Below are positions 30,337 through 39,803 of a stretch of DNA of 64,000 nucleotides, one piece after another (within the stretch, counting starts at the first letter, position 1; each line of letters opens with the position of its first letter). The notes below the pieces were generated by a model. That model made no database searches. It was not told the DNA's origin and saw only the letters and a program-made list of their open reading frames with translations. The stretch comes from an uncultured Phascolarctobacterium sp. (GTDB lineage: Bacteria; Bacillota; Negativicutes; Acidaminococcales; Acidaminococcaceae), in the NCBI GenBank assembly GCA_947630795.1, contig CANRJC010000005.1, positions 41,648 to 105,647 on the forward strand, written 5' to 3'. The position numbers and the translations under genes were made by a program.

Positions 30337-31214
30337 TGTTCTCCATCACCAAGCATTATAAAATTTTCTTCGCCATCACCATCACCTTTTTGCTCATCGG
30401 TTTCGGTTCCATGCTCTTCAGAGGTTTCAATTTGGGCATCGATTTCACCGGCGGCAGCATCATGGATCTTTCCTTTCAAAAACCGGTAGCGGTGGCCGAA
30501 GTCAGAGATGTTTTGAAAGAGCACGACCTGGGCAACGCCGTCATCCAATTGGAGACCGGCGACGGCTCGGCAGAAAAGTCGAAAGACGTTTTGATCCGCA
30601 CCCCGGTGATCGCCGATGAGGCCCGCCGACTGGTGATGGAAGATATGCAGGCTCGCTTGGGCGCTTTCGAGATCAAAAGAGTGGAGCAGGTGGGTGCCAC
30701 CATCGGCGGCGAATTGATCCAGCAGGCAGTGCTGGCCATCGTGCTCAGCTGGCTCTTGATGATAGCCTACATCACCTTCCGCTTCCAATTCAAATTCGCC
30801 ATAGCCGCCATCATCGCCCTCATCATCGACGTTTCCGTCACTCTCAGCTATTTCTCTCTGCTGCAGTTGGAGATGGATTCGTCCTTCGTGGCCGCCCTTT
30901 TGACGGTGGTAGGTTATTCCATCAACGGCACCATCGTCATCTTCGACCGCATCCGCGAGAATTTGAAAGTGCGGCGTCGCAGCGAAAGTTTGGGAGAGAT
31001 GATCGACAATTCCATTTGGCAGACCATGGCCCGCAGCTGCTACACCGTGGGCACGTCCCTTTTTGCCATCGTCTCCATCTTCCTCTTCGGCGGCGAGACC
31101 ATCCGCAATTTCTCTTTCGCCATGCTGGTGGGTTTTTCCAGCGGCTTCTACACTTCCGTCTTTTTGGCAGGGCCGCTGTGGCTGCTGCTTCGGGGCAACA
31201 AGGTGGTAAAATAA
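30336..31214 (+). CDS. secF: Protein translocase subunit SecF
   Basis: A 292-residue partner of SecD. TM1 near residues 9-28, FNLGIDFTGGSIMDLSF near 29-46, a periplasmic domain to about 125, then five TMs with VGYSINGTIVIFDRIREN near 190-207 and the RSCYTVGTSLFAIVSIFLFGGE block near 231-251. It starts at ATG 30336, overlapping the secD stop, and is therefore translationally coupled. It is followed after 10 bp by tctB with no terminator between. Confidence 0.95.
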   Translation: MFSITKHYKIFFAITITFLLIGFGSMLFRGFNLGIDFTGGSIMDLSFQKPVAVAEVRDVLKEHDLGNAVIQLETGDGSAEKSKDVLIRTPVIADEARRLVMEDMQARLGAFEIKRVEQVGATIGGELIQQAVLAIVLSWLLMIAYITFRFQFKFAIAAIIALIIDVSVTLSYFSLLQLEMDSSFVAALLTVVGYSINGTIVIFDRIRENLKVRRRSESLGEMIDNSIWQTMARSCYTVGTSLFAIVSIFLFGGETIRNFSFAMLVGFSSGFYTSVFLAGPLWLLLRGNKVVK

Positions 31215-31224
31215 GGAGGGTCTC

Positions 31225-31695
31225 ATGCTCAATATGGCCCTGTGCAACTATATAGTAAGCATCTTGGGCGGAGCGATCGGCGCCTGCATCATGTTAGCGG
31301 CGTCCTCTTTCCCCATGGACTTCACCGAAAACGGCCCGGGCCCCGGCTTCTGGCCCTTCGCCTTGGGCCTTGCTCTTTTAGCGGCTGCCCTCGTTCTTTT
31401 CGTCACCACTTTTTGCGAGCGAGAAATTTTGGGTAAGACCGAGGTGCGTTTGGTTGCGGCCGCCAACAAAAGAGTTTACATCATGATGGGCCTGGCCGTC
31501 GCCTTTTGCCTTTTGATCTCCCTCTTAGGTTTTTACGTCGCCGCCTTCTTTTTGATCATCGCCGTGATGAGATTGATGGATTATCGAAAAAAGAAGGGCC
31601 TCATCATCACCGCCTGCGCTGCCTTGCTCTTCATCTATGCGGTCTTCAGGCTTTTGCTGCACACTCAGCTGCCCGGGCCCGTCTTTTTGGAATAG
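31225..31695 (+). CDS. Tripartite tricarboxylate transporter, TctB family small membrane subunit
   Basis: A 156-residue protein with four predicted TM helices, about residues 5-27, 42-61, 76-100 and 113-132. The motif ENGPGPGFWPFALGLALLAAAL near 35-56 (the G-PG-(F/Y)-(F/W)-P signature) is diagnostic for TctB. AAGGAGG precedes ATG 31225. It works with the large permease TctA encoded 12 bp downstream. The periplasmic binding protein TctC is not encoded nearby, so the solute is not predictable; carboxylates are usual. Confidence 0.87.
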   Translation: MLNMALCNYIVSILGGAIGACIMLAASSFPMDFTENGPGPGFWPFALGLALLAAALVLFVTTFCEREILGKTEVRLVAAANKRVYIMMGLAVAFCLLISLLGFYVAAFFLIIAVMRLMDYRKKKGLIITACAALLFIYAVFRLLLHTQLPGPVFLE

Positions 31696-31707
31696 GAGGA
31701 GAGCACC

Positions 31708-33195
31708 GTGGCAGATATCCTTTTGGCTTTGGAAATGATAGCGGACCCCGTTAATTTTTTGGGCCTCGTCTTCGGTGTGGCGGTGGGCATCGCTTTCGGT
31801 TGCATGCCGGGCCTCAGCGTCAACATGGGGCTGGCTCTGCTTTTTCCTCTCACTTTCAGCTTTAAAGGCGTGGGCGGCATTTTGATGCTCTTGGGTATTT
31901 ATTGCGGCGCCATCTACGGCGGCAGCATCAGCGCCATTTTGCTGAAGACCCCGGGCACTCCCGCCAGCGTGGCCACCACCTTAGACGGTTACCCCATGGC
32001 CACTGTTTTGAAGCAGCCTGGCCGAGCCCTGGGCCTTTCCACCATGGCCAGCACTTTCGGCGGCATCTTCAGCACCGTTTGCCTGATCATTTTGGCTCCC
32101 CAATTGGCGAAAGTCGCCTTGCAATTTTCCAAACCCGAATATTTTGCTTTGGCTATTTTCGGCTTGAGCATCATAACGAGCGTTTCCTCGGGCAGCGTCA
32201 TCAAAGGCTTGATGGGAGGAGTGATTGGTCTCTTTTTGGCCACGGTGGGCATCGACGCCATGAGCGGCGCCGTTCGCTTCACTTTGGACACCACCTATTT
32301 ATTGGGCGGTGTCTCCTTCATCCCCGTCCTCATCGGCGTCTTCGCCTTTGCTCAGGTGTTGGGCAGCATCGAAGACTATTATCATCATAAAGCGAATGAC
32401 GGAGAATTGGCCATCGATCGAGTCATCCCCTCTTGGAGCGACATGAAGCGGGTCTTCGTCACTTTGCTGCGTTCGAGTTTTATCGGCACCTTCATCGGCT
32501 GCGTGCCCGGCACCGGCGGCGACATCGCTTCCTTCGTCAGCTACGATCAGGCCAAACGCTGGAGCAAACATAGAGATAATTTCGGCAACGGCGAGCCGGA
32601 AGGCATCGTCGCTTCCGAGAGCGGCAACAATGCGGTGAGCGGCGGTGCCTTCATACCGGTGCTCACCTTGGGCATCCCCGGGGACGGGGCCACCGCCATC
32701 ATGATGGGGGCCCTCATGGTGCAGGGGTTGCGGCCCGGGCCTCTTCTTTTCGTAGAAAAAGCTCCCGATGTTTACGCCATCTTCATCGGTCTCTTCTTGG
32801 CCAATATCATCATGGGCGTTATGGGCTTTTCCCTCATCAAGCTCTTCATCAAAGTGGTGAAGGTGCCCATCCACTTCTTGCTGCCCATCATCACCATGAT
32901 GACCTTCGTAGGCACCTATTCTTACAATAATTCTCTCAACGATGTCTACCTGATGGTGGCCAGCGGCTGCTTGGGCTATGTGCTGAACAAATTGGGCTTC
33001 AGCATGTCCGCCGTCATCATCGGCATCATTTTAGGCGGCATGGTGGAGCAGAACTTCGTCGGCTCCCTCATCATGAGCGACGGCAGCTTCGCCGTTTTCT
33101 TCACCCGCCCCCTCTGCCTCTTCTTCTTGGCAGCCGCCGCCCTCAGTTTGTGCGGCCCCCTCTTGGCCAAAGTGTGGGGGAAGAAGAAGGCTTAG
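31708..33195 (+). CDS. Tripartite tricarboxylate transporter permease, TctA family
   Basis: A 495-residue membrane protein with about 12 TMs. FGCMPGLSVNMGLALLFPLTF near residue 34 and IYCGAIYGGSISAILLKTPGTPAS near 67-90 are the conserved TctA repeats. The second copy is at FIGCVPGTGGDIASFVSYDQAK near 259 and GNNAVSGGAFIPVLTLGIPGD near 309. The duplication is a known feature of the family. It imports di- or tricarboxylates using an ion gradient and a TctC binding protein, absent here. GTG 31708 follows AGGAGGAG at 31695-31702. It is probably the end of the secDF-tctBA transcript. Confidence 0.9.
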   Translation: MADILLALEMIADPVNFLGLVFGVAVGIAFGCMPGLSVNMGLALLFPLTFSFKGVGGILMLLGIYCGAIYGGSISAILLKTPGTPASVATTLDGYPMATVLKQPGRALGLSTMASTFGGIFSTVCLIILAPQLAKVALQFSKPEYFALAIFGLSIITSVSSGSVIKGLMGGVIGLFLATVGIDAMSGAVRFTLDTTYLLGGVSFIPVLIGVFAFAQVLGSIEDYYHHKANDGELAIDRVIPSWSDMKRVFVTLLRSSFIGTFIGCVPGTGGDIASFVSYDQAKRWSKHRDNFGNGEPEGIVASESGNNAVSGGAFIPVLTLGIPGDGATAIMMGALMVQGLRPGPLLFVEKAPDVYAIFIGLFLANIIMGVMGFSLIKLFIKVVKVPIHFLLPIITMMTFVGTYSYNNSLNDVYLMVASGCLGYVLNKLGFSMSAVIIGIILGGMVEQNFVGSLIMSDGSFAVFFTRPLCLFFLAAAALSLCGPLLAKVWGKKKA

Positions 33196-33211
33196 GCCTT
33201 TTGCTCCGCTC

Positions 33212-33240
33212 TTTACTTTTACCGGGCTCCTTTGTATAAT
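33212..33240 (+). promoter_or_regulatory. Promoter of ilvD
   Basis: TTTACT at 33212-33217, a 17-bp spacer and TATAAT at 33235-33240, 72 bp before the chosen ilvD start. No T-box or other leader signature is visible in the 5' region. Confidence 0.7.
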
Positions 33241-33311
33241 GAACGTATATCGCGCCCTTTGCGGCGTTTGATCAGGTCAAAAGAAATTTTATAAAAAGCG
33301 AGGTCATGCAC

Positions 33312-34991
33312 ATGCGCAGCACGGAAGTTAAAAAAGGCTCCACCAGAGCAGCCCATCGCTCTTTGTTCTACGCCTTGGGTTATACGGAAGAAGAATTGAA
33401 GAGACCTTTGATCGGCATTTGCTGTGCCGCTAACGAGATCATCCCCGGGCACATGCACCTGGACCAGATCGCCAAGGCCGCCAAGTACGGCGTGCTGGAA
33501 GCGGGAGGCACCCCCATCGAGTTCCCTGCCATCGGCATCTGCGACGGCATCGCCATGGGCCACGACGGCATGAAATATCCCTTGGCCAGCCGCGAGCTCA
33601 TCGCCGATTCCATCGAGGCCGTAGCCAACGGCCATGCCTTCGACGGCTTGGTGCTCATCCCCAACTGCGATAAGATTGTGCCCGGCATGCTGATGGCCGC
33701 CGCCCGTCTCAACATCCCCACGGTGGTGGTCTCCGGCGGGCCCATGCTCCCCGGTCGGCTCCACGGCAAAGACATCTCCGTCTCCACCGTTTTCGAAGCC
33801 GCCGGCCGTTTCGAGTCCGGCCAGATCGACAAAAAAGAATTGTCCGAGATCGAGCACAGCGCCTGCCCGGGCTGCGGCTCCTGCTCCGGCCTTTTCACCG
33901 CCAACACCATGAACTGCCTCACCGAGGTGCTGGGCTTGGGGCTGCCGGGCAACGGCACCATCCCCGCCGCCTATAACGGCAAGCGCATCGCCTTGGCCAA
34001 ACACGCCGGCATGGCCGTGATGCGGCTGGTGGAAGAAAACATCTGCCCGCGGGACATCATGACCAAAAAGGCTTTCATGAACGCCATCACCGTAGACATG
34101 GCCATCGGCGGCTCTTCCAACACCGCTCTGCATCTGCCGGCCATTGCTCATGAGGCGGGCATCGAGCTGCCTTTGGAACTTTTCGACAAGATCTCCCGCA
34201 AAACTCCCTATCTCACCAAACTCAGCCCCGGCGGCAGCCACCACATCATCGATCTGTACGAAGCAGGCGGCATCCCCGCGGTGATGAACGAGCTGGACAA
34301 ATTGAAATTGATCCGCAAGTCCTGCCTCACCGTCAGCGGCAAGACCGTGGGCCAGATCATCAAGAAGGCTCAGATCCTGCGGCCCGATGTCATCCACAGC
34401 GTGGAAGATCCCTACAACAAGACCGGCGGCATCGCCGTATTGAAGGGCAACATCGCTCCCGAGTGCAGCGTAGTGAAAGAGAGCGCCGTAGATCCTTCCA
34501 TGAAAGTGTTCAGCGGCCCGGCTAAAGTTTACGACTCCGAGGACGAGGCCATCAAGGCCATCTGCGCTCAGGAAGTGACAGCTGGCGACGTGGTGGTCAT
34601 CCGCTACGAAGGGCCCAAGGGCGGCCCCGGCATGAGAGAGATGCTCAACCCCACCTCTGTGCTGGCCGGCATGGGCCACGATAAAGACGTGGCTCTCCTC
34701 ACCGACGGCCGCTTCTCCGGCGCTACCAGAGGCGCCTGCATCGGCCACATCTCTCCCGAAGCCAGAGAGGGCGGCAACATCGCTTTGCTGCAAAACGGCG
34801 ACATCATCGATATCGATATCCCCAACCGCACCTTGAACGTGCGCCTCAGCGACGAAGAGTTGGCCGAGCGCCGCACCAAATGGGTGTGCCCGCCGCCTAA
34901 GGTGAAGAGCGGTTACTTGGCCCGCTACGCCGCTTTGGTGAGATCGGCGGCCACCGGCGCCGTGATGAGCGTGCCCGGCGAAGACGATTAA
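33312..34991 (+). CDS. ilvD: Dihydroxy-acid dehydratase
   Basis: Dehydrates 2,3-dihydroxy-isovalerate/-methylvalerate to the 2-oxo acids for valine, isoleucine and leucine. It has 559 residues, standard. Fe-S and Mg2+ motifs: [15 protein letters not shown] near residue 37, [14 protein letters not shown] near 116, [25 protein letters not shown] block near 187 (cluster cysteines) and the C-terminal [13 protein letters not shown] near 463. GHISPEA follows. ATG 33312 is 8 bp from GCGAGG; an ATG at 33306 is too close to it. Its product feeds 2-oxoisovalerate to leuA at 4.3 kb. A terminator follows at 35043. Confidence 0.95.
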   Translation: MRSTEVKKGSTRAAHRSLFYALGYTEEELKRPLIGICCAANEIIPGHMHLDQIAKAAKYGVLEAGGTPIEFPAIGICDGIAMGHDGMKYPLASRELIADSIEAVANGHAFDGLVLIPNCDKIVPGMLMAAARLNIPTVVVSGGPMLPGRLHGKDISVSTVFEAAGRFESGQIDKKELSEIEHSACPGCGSCSGLFTANTMNCLTEVLGLGLPGNGTIPAAYNGKRIALAKHAGMAVMRLVEENICPRDIMTKKAFMNAITVDMAIGGSSNTALHLPAIAHEAGIELPLELFDKISRKTPYLTKLSPGGSHHIIDLYEAGGIPAVMNELDKLKLIRKSCLTVSGKTVGQIIKKAQILRPDVIHSVEDPYNKTGGIAVLKGNIAPECSVVKESAVDPSMKVFSGPAKVYDSEDEAIKAICAQEVTAGDVVVIRYEGPKGGPGMREMLNPTSVLAGMGHDKDVALLTDGRFSGATRGACIGHISPEAREGGNIALLQNGDIIDIDIPNRTLNVRLSDEELAERRTKWVCPPPKVKSGYLARYAALVRSAATGAVMSVPGEDD

Positions 34992-35042
34992 GAAAAGATC
35001 ATTGCGTCCTTGCGAAAAACAATAAACCGTTTTCTGTCGACG

Positions 35043-35084
35043 AAGGCTCCTGTCCCGGAGAGGGCAGGGGCCTTTTCCTTTTTT
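35043..35084 (+). terminator. Terminator of ilvD
   Basis: Stem AGGCTCCTGTCC (35044-35055) with GGGCAGGGGCCT (35061-35072), containing one mismatch, then TTTTCCTTTTTTG. Confidence 0.85.
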
Positions 35085-35193
35085 GCATACGCAGGCAAAA
35101 GGATTTGCGGGGAGCAGAGCGAAATAAGCATAAAGAGGGAGAGTTCGCTCCTTTGCGCTTTCTCTATCTTTTCCCGAATGCGGAGAGAAGAAG

Positions 35194-37473
35194 ATGCTGA
35201 AGATCCAGGTGGCAGTGAATCTGCCGGTAAAAAATATTCTTAAACTTTTCACGTACGCCGTGCCGCCTCGCCTGAACTTTTTGGACAAAGGCTGGCGGGT
35301 GGTGGTGCCCTTCGCCGGTCAAACGGCGGAAGGCTTCGTGATCCGTCGTTTAACGGAAGAAGAAGCCGACGGCGCCGACAATGTGAAAGAAGTGACGGCG
35401 GCCCTGGGCGATGAGCCTTGGTTCGACGAAGAGATGCTGGCCACGGCCCGCTGGCTGGCCCGCTATTACATGTGCGGCTTGGGGGAGGCACTGCGCCTCT
35501 TCGTGCCGGGCAAGAGCAGCATCCGCCGCAAAGTTTTGAAAGACGAGAGCGGGCGCACGGTGCTCGCAGGTTACGAAGAACGCTTCAAAGAAAAATTTCT
35601 TTTGGCCTATCGCATCACCGCCCGGGGAGAAGAGGCCATGGCAGAAGAGAGAGAGCTTTTGGCCCGCAGTCCGGCTAAAAAAGCAGCGCTTGCTTTTTTT
35701 GCCGCTGCACCCGAAAAAGCTTTCACGATCTTTGAATTGGCCGAGATAAAAATATCGCGAGCTTTGGCGAAACAGTTGGCGGAAAAAGGTTGGCTCACGG
35801 AAGTTAAAGTGCGGCAGCTGCGGGACAGCTACGCCGGCAATGATGCCGAGAGCGCAAAACTGCAGCTCACGGCAGAACAGCAGCAGGCTGTGGCGGCGGT
35901 GAGCGAGGCCGTGAGCAAAAATAACGGCGAAGTTTTTCTTTTGCAGGGGATAACCGGCAGCGGCAAAACGGAAGTTTATCTGCACTGCGCGGCGCAGGCT
36001 CTGCAAGAAGGGAAGCAGGTGCTGGTGCTGGTGCCGGAGATCGCTCTCACCGCCCAATTGGTGCAGCGCTTCAAAGCCCGCTTCGGCGAGCGGGTGGCGG
36101 TGGCTCACAGCAAACTTTCTCAAAGCGAGAGAGGCGACGTGTGGTACAGATCGCGTAAAGATCAGGCTAAAATTTTAGTGGGCGTGAGGAGCGCCGTCTT
36201 TGCTCCTTTTGCCAAATTGGGCCTGGTCATCATCGACGAAGAGCACGACAGCAGTTATAAACAGGAAGAAAGACCTTGCTACAACGCTCGGCAGGTGGCG
36301 GCCGTCCGCTGCCGTTTGACGGGGGCGCCTCTTTTGTTGGGCAGCGCTACCCCCGATCTTTCCACTTATTACGGGGCTCTGCGAGGTCGCGCGCATTTAT
36401 TGCGCTTGACGACGCGGCCTACGGGGGGAACTTTGCCCCAAGTGAAGCTCGTCGATATGCGAAAAGAATTAGAAGCAAAAAATTTCGGCGTATTGAGCCG
36501 TCTTTTGCGGCAAGAATTGGAAGAAACTGTCACGGAAAAGAAGAAGGCCATCCTTTTGCTCAACCGCCGGGGCCACTCCACCTTCGTCCTTTGCCGCGAC
36601 TGCGGTCAAGCCATACTTTGTCCTCACTGTGCCGTGGCCATGGTCTATCACAGCGCAGGGCAAGTGATGCGCTGCCATTACTGCGGCGCCACCGCCCCCA
36701 TACCCGACGAGTGCCCCGCCTGTCACAGCCGCCGCATCAAATTTTTCGGCACCGGCACGCAAAAGGCCGAAGAAGAATTGCAAAGATTGCCCGGCGTGAA
36801 GGTGCTGCGGATGGATCAAGATTCTACGGCGGCGAAGTTCGCTCACCGCGAGCTGCTGCAAAAATTCGCCTGCGGTGATTACAACACGCTGGTAGGCACG
36901 CAAATGGTGGCCAAGGGCCACGATATCGCCAATGTCACTTTGGTGGGCGTGCTCAGCGCCGACAGTTCTCTGCACCTGCCGGATTTCAGAGCGGGGGAGC
37001 GAACTTTTTCTCTCCTCACCCAAGCGGCGGGGCGAGCGGGCAGAGGCAAAGAGCAGGGCAGGGTAGTGTTGCAAAGCTACGACCCGGAAAATAAATTGCT
37101 GCACTTGGCGGCCGCACAGGATTATGCCGCCTTTGCCGAAGAAGAATTGGAGAGGAGACGGCGCTATCTTTATCCTCCTTTCGTGCGGCTGTTGAAGATC
37201 ACAGTTTCCGATCGGGACGAAGCGTTTGCTTTGGCAACAGCAGGCAAATTGATCTTATATTTACAAAAATTGCATTTAGAAGGCTCATTGCAAGACTTGC
37301 CCGAGATCGCCGGTCCCTTCCCGGCTTTGGTGAGCAAAGTGCGCGATTTTTATCGCTACAATATTTTGCTCAAAGGAGAAAAACTCGCTCCCGTGAAGGA
37401 CGCCATCATGAACAGCGGTTTTTTCGGTCAGCGCAATTTATATTTCGATGTGGACCCGGTCTCCGTCATCTGA
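35194..37473 (+). CDS. priA: Primosomal protein N' (replication restart helicase PriA)
   Basis: A 759-residue DEAD/H-type 3'-5' helicase that reloads the replisome at stalled forks. An N-terminal 3'-DNA-binding domain (FTYAVPP, GWRVVVPFA) covers residues 1-105. A winged-helix part follows, then Walker A GITGSGKTEVY near 250, DEEHDSSYKQE near 348 and GSATPDL near 385. Zn-binding cysteines are at CRDCG, CPHC, CHYCG and CPACHSRR near 468-515. Motif V/VI is at VGTQMVAKGHD and TQAAGRAGRG. It lacks an extra in-frame start. It is followed by a promoter and def-fmt, the usual order. Confidence 0.94.
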   Translation: MLKIQVAVNLPVKNILKLFTYAVPPRLNFLDKGWRVVVPFAGQTAEGFVIRRLTEEEADGADNVKEVTAALGDEPWFDEEMLATARWLARYYMCGLGEALRLFVPGKSSIRRKVLKDESGRTVLAGYEERFKEKFLLAYRITARGEEAMAEERELLARSPAKKAALAFFAAAPEKAFTIFELAEIKISRALAKQLAEKGWLTEVKVRQLRDSYAGNDAESAKLQLTAEQQQAVAAVSEAVSKNNGEVFLLQGITGSGKTEVYLHCAAQALQEGKQVLVLVPEIALTAQLVQRFKARFGERVAVAHSKLSQSERGDVWYRSRKDQAKILVGVRSAVFAPFAKLGLVIIDEEHDSSYKQEERPCYNARQVAAVRCRLTGAPLLLGSATPDLSTYYGALRGRAHLLRLTTRPTGGTLPQVKLVDMRKELEAKNFGVLSRLLRQELEETVTEKKKAILLLNRRGHSTFVLCRDCGQAILCPHCAVAMVYHSAGQVMRCHYCGATAPIPDECPACHSRRIKFFGTGTQKAEEELQRLPGVKVLRMDQDSTAAKFAHRELLQKFACGDYNTLVGTQMVAKGHDIANVTLVGVLSADSSLHLPDFRAGERTFSLLTQAAGRAGRGKEQGRVVLQSYDPENKLLHLAAAQDYAAFAEEELERRRRYLYPPFVRLLKITVSDRDEAFALATAGKLILYLQKLHLEGSLQDLPEIAGPFPALVSKVRDFYRYNILLKGEKLAPVKDAIMNSGFFGQRNLYFDVDPVSVI

Positions 37474-37476
37474 CGC

Positions 37477-37506
37477 TTTACTGCTTTGTGCGAAGAATGT
37501 TATAAT
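37477..37506 (+). promoter_or_regulatory. Promoter of the def operon
   Basis: TTTACT at 37477-37482, an 18-bp spacer and perfect TATAAT at 37501-37506, placed 45 bp before the def start and just after priA. Confidence 0.75.
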
Positions 37507-37551
37507 GAAAGATACGGATAAAGCGGCTCGGCCGCTGTGAGGAGGAAGTTC

Positions 37552-38049
37552 GTGGCTAAATTGAAGATCTTGACTGCAGGCGATCCGCTTTTGAAAAAAA
37601 AGTCGGAGAAAGTGCAGCGCATCGATAAAAAAACTGTGCGTCTTTTGAAAGACATGGCAGAGACCATGTATGCGGCGGAAGGAGTGGGGCTGGCCGCTCC
37701 TCAAATAGGGATCTTGAAGCGGCTGGTGGTGATCGACGTAGGCGACGGCCTGTGGGAATTGATCAACCCCGAGATCGTAAAAAAAGAAGGCAGCGTGATG
37801 AGCTGCGAAGGCTGCCTCTCCGTTCCCGATTACGAAGGAGAAGTGGAGAGAGCGGAGACGGTGGACTGCGTTTTCACCGACACCAGGGGACGCCGTCTCG
37901 CGGTGAGCGCTCAGGGCCTTTTGGCCATCGCTCTGCAGCACGAGCTGGACCATTTGGACGGCGTGCTCTTCATCGACAAGGCACAAAGCATCATGCCCAA
38001 GCCGAAAAAAGATCCTTTGGCCGAGCTGGCTCAGGAGAAAAAACAATGA
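37552..38049 (+). CDS. def: Peptide deformylase
   Basis: Removes the N-formyl group from nascent proteins. It has 165 residues with the three PDF motifs: GVGLAAPQIG near residues 44-53, EGCLSVPDY near 90 (Cys metal ligand) and QHELDHLDG near 131 (HExxH-type metal and catalytic residues). GTG 37552 lies 6 bp after GAGGAGG; an upstream ATG at 37537 would include the ribosome-binding site. It overlaps fmt by 4 bp (ATGA). It opens a translation and rRNA-modification operon, def-fmt-DUF116-rsmB-rlmN. Confidence 0.95.
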   Translation: MAKLKILTAGDPLLKKKSEKVQRIDKKTVRLLKDMAETMYAAEGVGLAAPQIGILKRLVVIDVGDGLWELINPEIVKKEGSVMSCEGCLSVPDYEGEVERAETVDCVFTDTRGRRLAVSAQGLLAIALQHELDHLDGVLFIDKAQSIMPKPKKDPLAELAQEKKQ

Positions 38050-38984
38050 TACGCATCGTTTTTATGGGGACGCCCGCCTTTGCGACAGACAGCCTTGCTG
38101 CCCTATGCGCTTGGCAAGAAGGTGAAGTAGTCGCCGTTTTCAGTCAACCGGACCGGCCCCAAGGCCGAGGACGCAAGCTGACGCCCACCCCGGTGAAGGC
38201 CTATGCTTTAGAAAAAGGCCTGCCGGTCTATCAGCCTGTGAAGATAAAAGAAGCGAGCAGCGTGGAATTATTGCGCAGCCTGCGGCCGGACCTCATCGTG
38301 GTCACCGCCTTCGGTCAGATACTCAGCCAAGAAATTTTAGACATCCCCCCCTTAGGCTGCATCAACGTCCACGCTTCTCTTTTGCCGAAATATCGGGGAG
38401 CCTCGCCCATCCAATATGCCATCATGAAAGGCGAAAAAGAGAGCGGCGTCACCATCATGAAGATGGATAAGGGCATGGACACCGGCGACATCTTGGCGCA
38501 GGAAACGGTGCCCATCGGTGAAGAGATGAGCGGAGGAGAATTGAGCGCCGCTTTAAAAGAAGCGGGAGCGAAGCTTCTCATCCCCACTTTGGAAGCTTTG
38601 GTGAAGGGCACAGCAGTGCCTCGGCCGCAAGAGCACGCCGCCGCTACTTATGCCGGCCTCTTGACGCGGGAGATGGAAAAATTGGATTGGAGCAAAAAAG
38701 CCGCAGAGCTTCGCGATCTGATCAGAGCCTTCGACCCGGAGCCCGGGGCTTATACGCTCTTGCCCAACGGGAAAAAGCTGAAAGTTTTTGCGGGTCGCAT
38801 AGCCGAAAAAACAGAAGCTCTCTGCGGTACGATCACGGCTGTGGGGAAAAAAGAATTTCAGGTGGCCTGCGGCGACGGTGTGGCTTTGGCTTTGACCGTA
38901 GTGCAGCCGGAAGGGAAGAAGCCTATGCCTGCGGCGGTCTTTCTCAACGGCCACAGCTTAGAGGTAGGGCAGCAACTGCTGTAA
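38046..38984 (+). CDS. fmt: Methionyl-tRNA formyltransferase
   Basis: Formylates Met-tRNA-fMet for translation initiation. It has 312 residues. FMGTPAFATDSLAAL at residues 6-20, SQPDRPQGRGRKLTPTPVK near 36-54, INVHASLLPKYRGASPIQYA near 107-126 (with the SLLP catalytic loop), GVTIMKMDKGMDTGDI near 135 and a C-terminal OB-like domain from about 205. The ATG overlaps the def stop codon, so translation is coupled. It is the partner enzyme of peptide deformylase. Confidence 0.95.
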   Translation: MIRIVFMGTPAFATDSLAALCAWQEGEVVAVFSQPDRPQGRGRKLTPTPVKAYALEKGLPVYQPVKIKEASSVELLRSLRPDLIVVTAFGQILSQEILDIPPLGCINVHASLLPKYRGASPIQYAIMKGEKESGVTIMKMDKGMDTGDILAQETVPIGEEMSGGELSAALKEAGAKLLIPTLEALVKGTAVPRPQEHAAATYAGLLTREMEKLDWSKKAAELRDLIRAFDPEPGAYTLLPNGKKLKVFAGRIAEKTEALCGTITAVGKKEFQVACGDGVALALTVVQPEGKKPMPAAVFLNGHSLEVGQQLL

Positions 38985-39002
38985 GAGGTGCGAACACGAC
39001 CT

Positions 39003-39803
39003 ATGAGCACAGCGGCAGAAGTATTCAAACCTAAAAAACGGATCTTTATAGCTTTGAGCGGCGGCAGCGCCTTGGTGGCGGCCCTGCTCTTTTACGGAGC
39101 CTGGCGCATCGCCGTGCCGGGCTTGGCTCAGTTGCACACAAAGCTGCCCGCTTTGATAGGAGCGGCGGGTTTAGCGGTGCTGCTGGCCTTTTTAGGGGGA
39201 GTGGGCGGCATCGTGGCCGCTCTGGTGGGCCTTTCCGTCCCTCGTTATTTTTACGTGTGGGCTTGGAAGGCAGTCAACATCCTCTTTCCCTTTGCCGTCG
39301 GGCTGGGGCGACTTTTGAACATAGCGCGGGAAAAAATAGAGCAGAGTTTTATCGAAGTGAGCAACGCCTTGGTGCTGCGCCATCACATCAAGGTGCCGGG
39401 CAACAGGATCATGCTGCTCACGCCTCACTGTTTGCAAAAAGACACCTGCGTCCACAAGATCACCCGCAACGTGGAGAACTGCCGCCAATGCGGAGGCTGC
39501 TGCGTGGGCCTGATGCTGGGGCTGGCCCATAAATACGGCTGTCATTTCGCCGTGGCCACCGGCGGCACCTTGGCTCGGCAAATGGTGAAAGAAGCCAGGC
39601 CCAAAGCCATCGTGGCGGTGGCCTGCGAGCGGGATCTCACCAGCGGCATCCAAGATGTTTTTCCTCTGCCGGTCTTGGGGGTGCTCAACGAGCGGCCCTT
39701 CGGGCCCTGTTTCAATACGAGAGTCGACGCGGAAAAATTAGAGGCGGCGATCCTCACATTTTTGGAGGGACCCACCAGTGGCGGCAACACAGCCCAAAGT
39801 TAA
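39003..39803 (+). CDS. DUF116 domain-containing membrane protein
   Basis: A 266-residue protein with two or three N-terminal hydrophobic helices (about residues 15-36, 47-72 and 80-102). A cysteine-rich cytosolic DUF116 domain follows: TPHCLQKDTCVHKITRNVENC near 139-159, CRQCGGCCVG, VACERDLTSGIQDVFPLPVLGVLNE and FGPCFNT. The cysteine spacing suggests a metal or Fe-S site, but function is unknown. DUF116 genes often sit between fmt and rsmB in Bacillota, as here. ATG 39003 is chosen; a GTG at 38988 overlaps the likely ribosome-binding site. It overlaps rsmB by 26 bp. Confidence 0.85.
   Translation: MSTAAEVFKPKKRIFIALSGGSALVAALLFYGAWRIAVPGLAQLHTKLPALIGAAGLAVLLAFLGGVGGIVAALVGLSVPRYFYVWAWKAVNILFPFAVGLGRLLNIAREKIEQSFIEVSNALVLRHHIKVPGNRIMLLTPHCLQKDTCVHKITRNVENCRQCGGCCVGLMLGLAHKYGCHFAVATGGTLARQMVKEARPKAIVAVACERDLTSGIQDVFPLPVLGVLNERPFGPCFNTRVDAEKLEAAILTFLEGPTSGGNTAQS

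Noticed and set aside
33219..35288. Long minus-strand frame (689 codons) opposite ilvD
   Set aside because: It is antisense to a clear ilvD. The His/Gly/Ala-rich composition is typical of a shadow frame in GC-rich DNA, with no ribosome-binding site or family motif.
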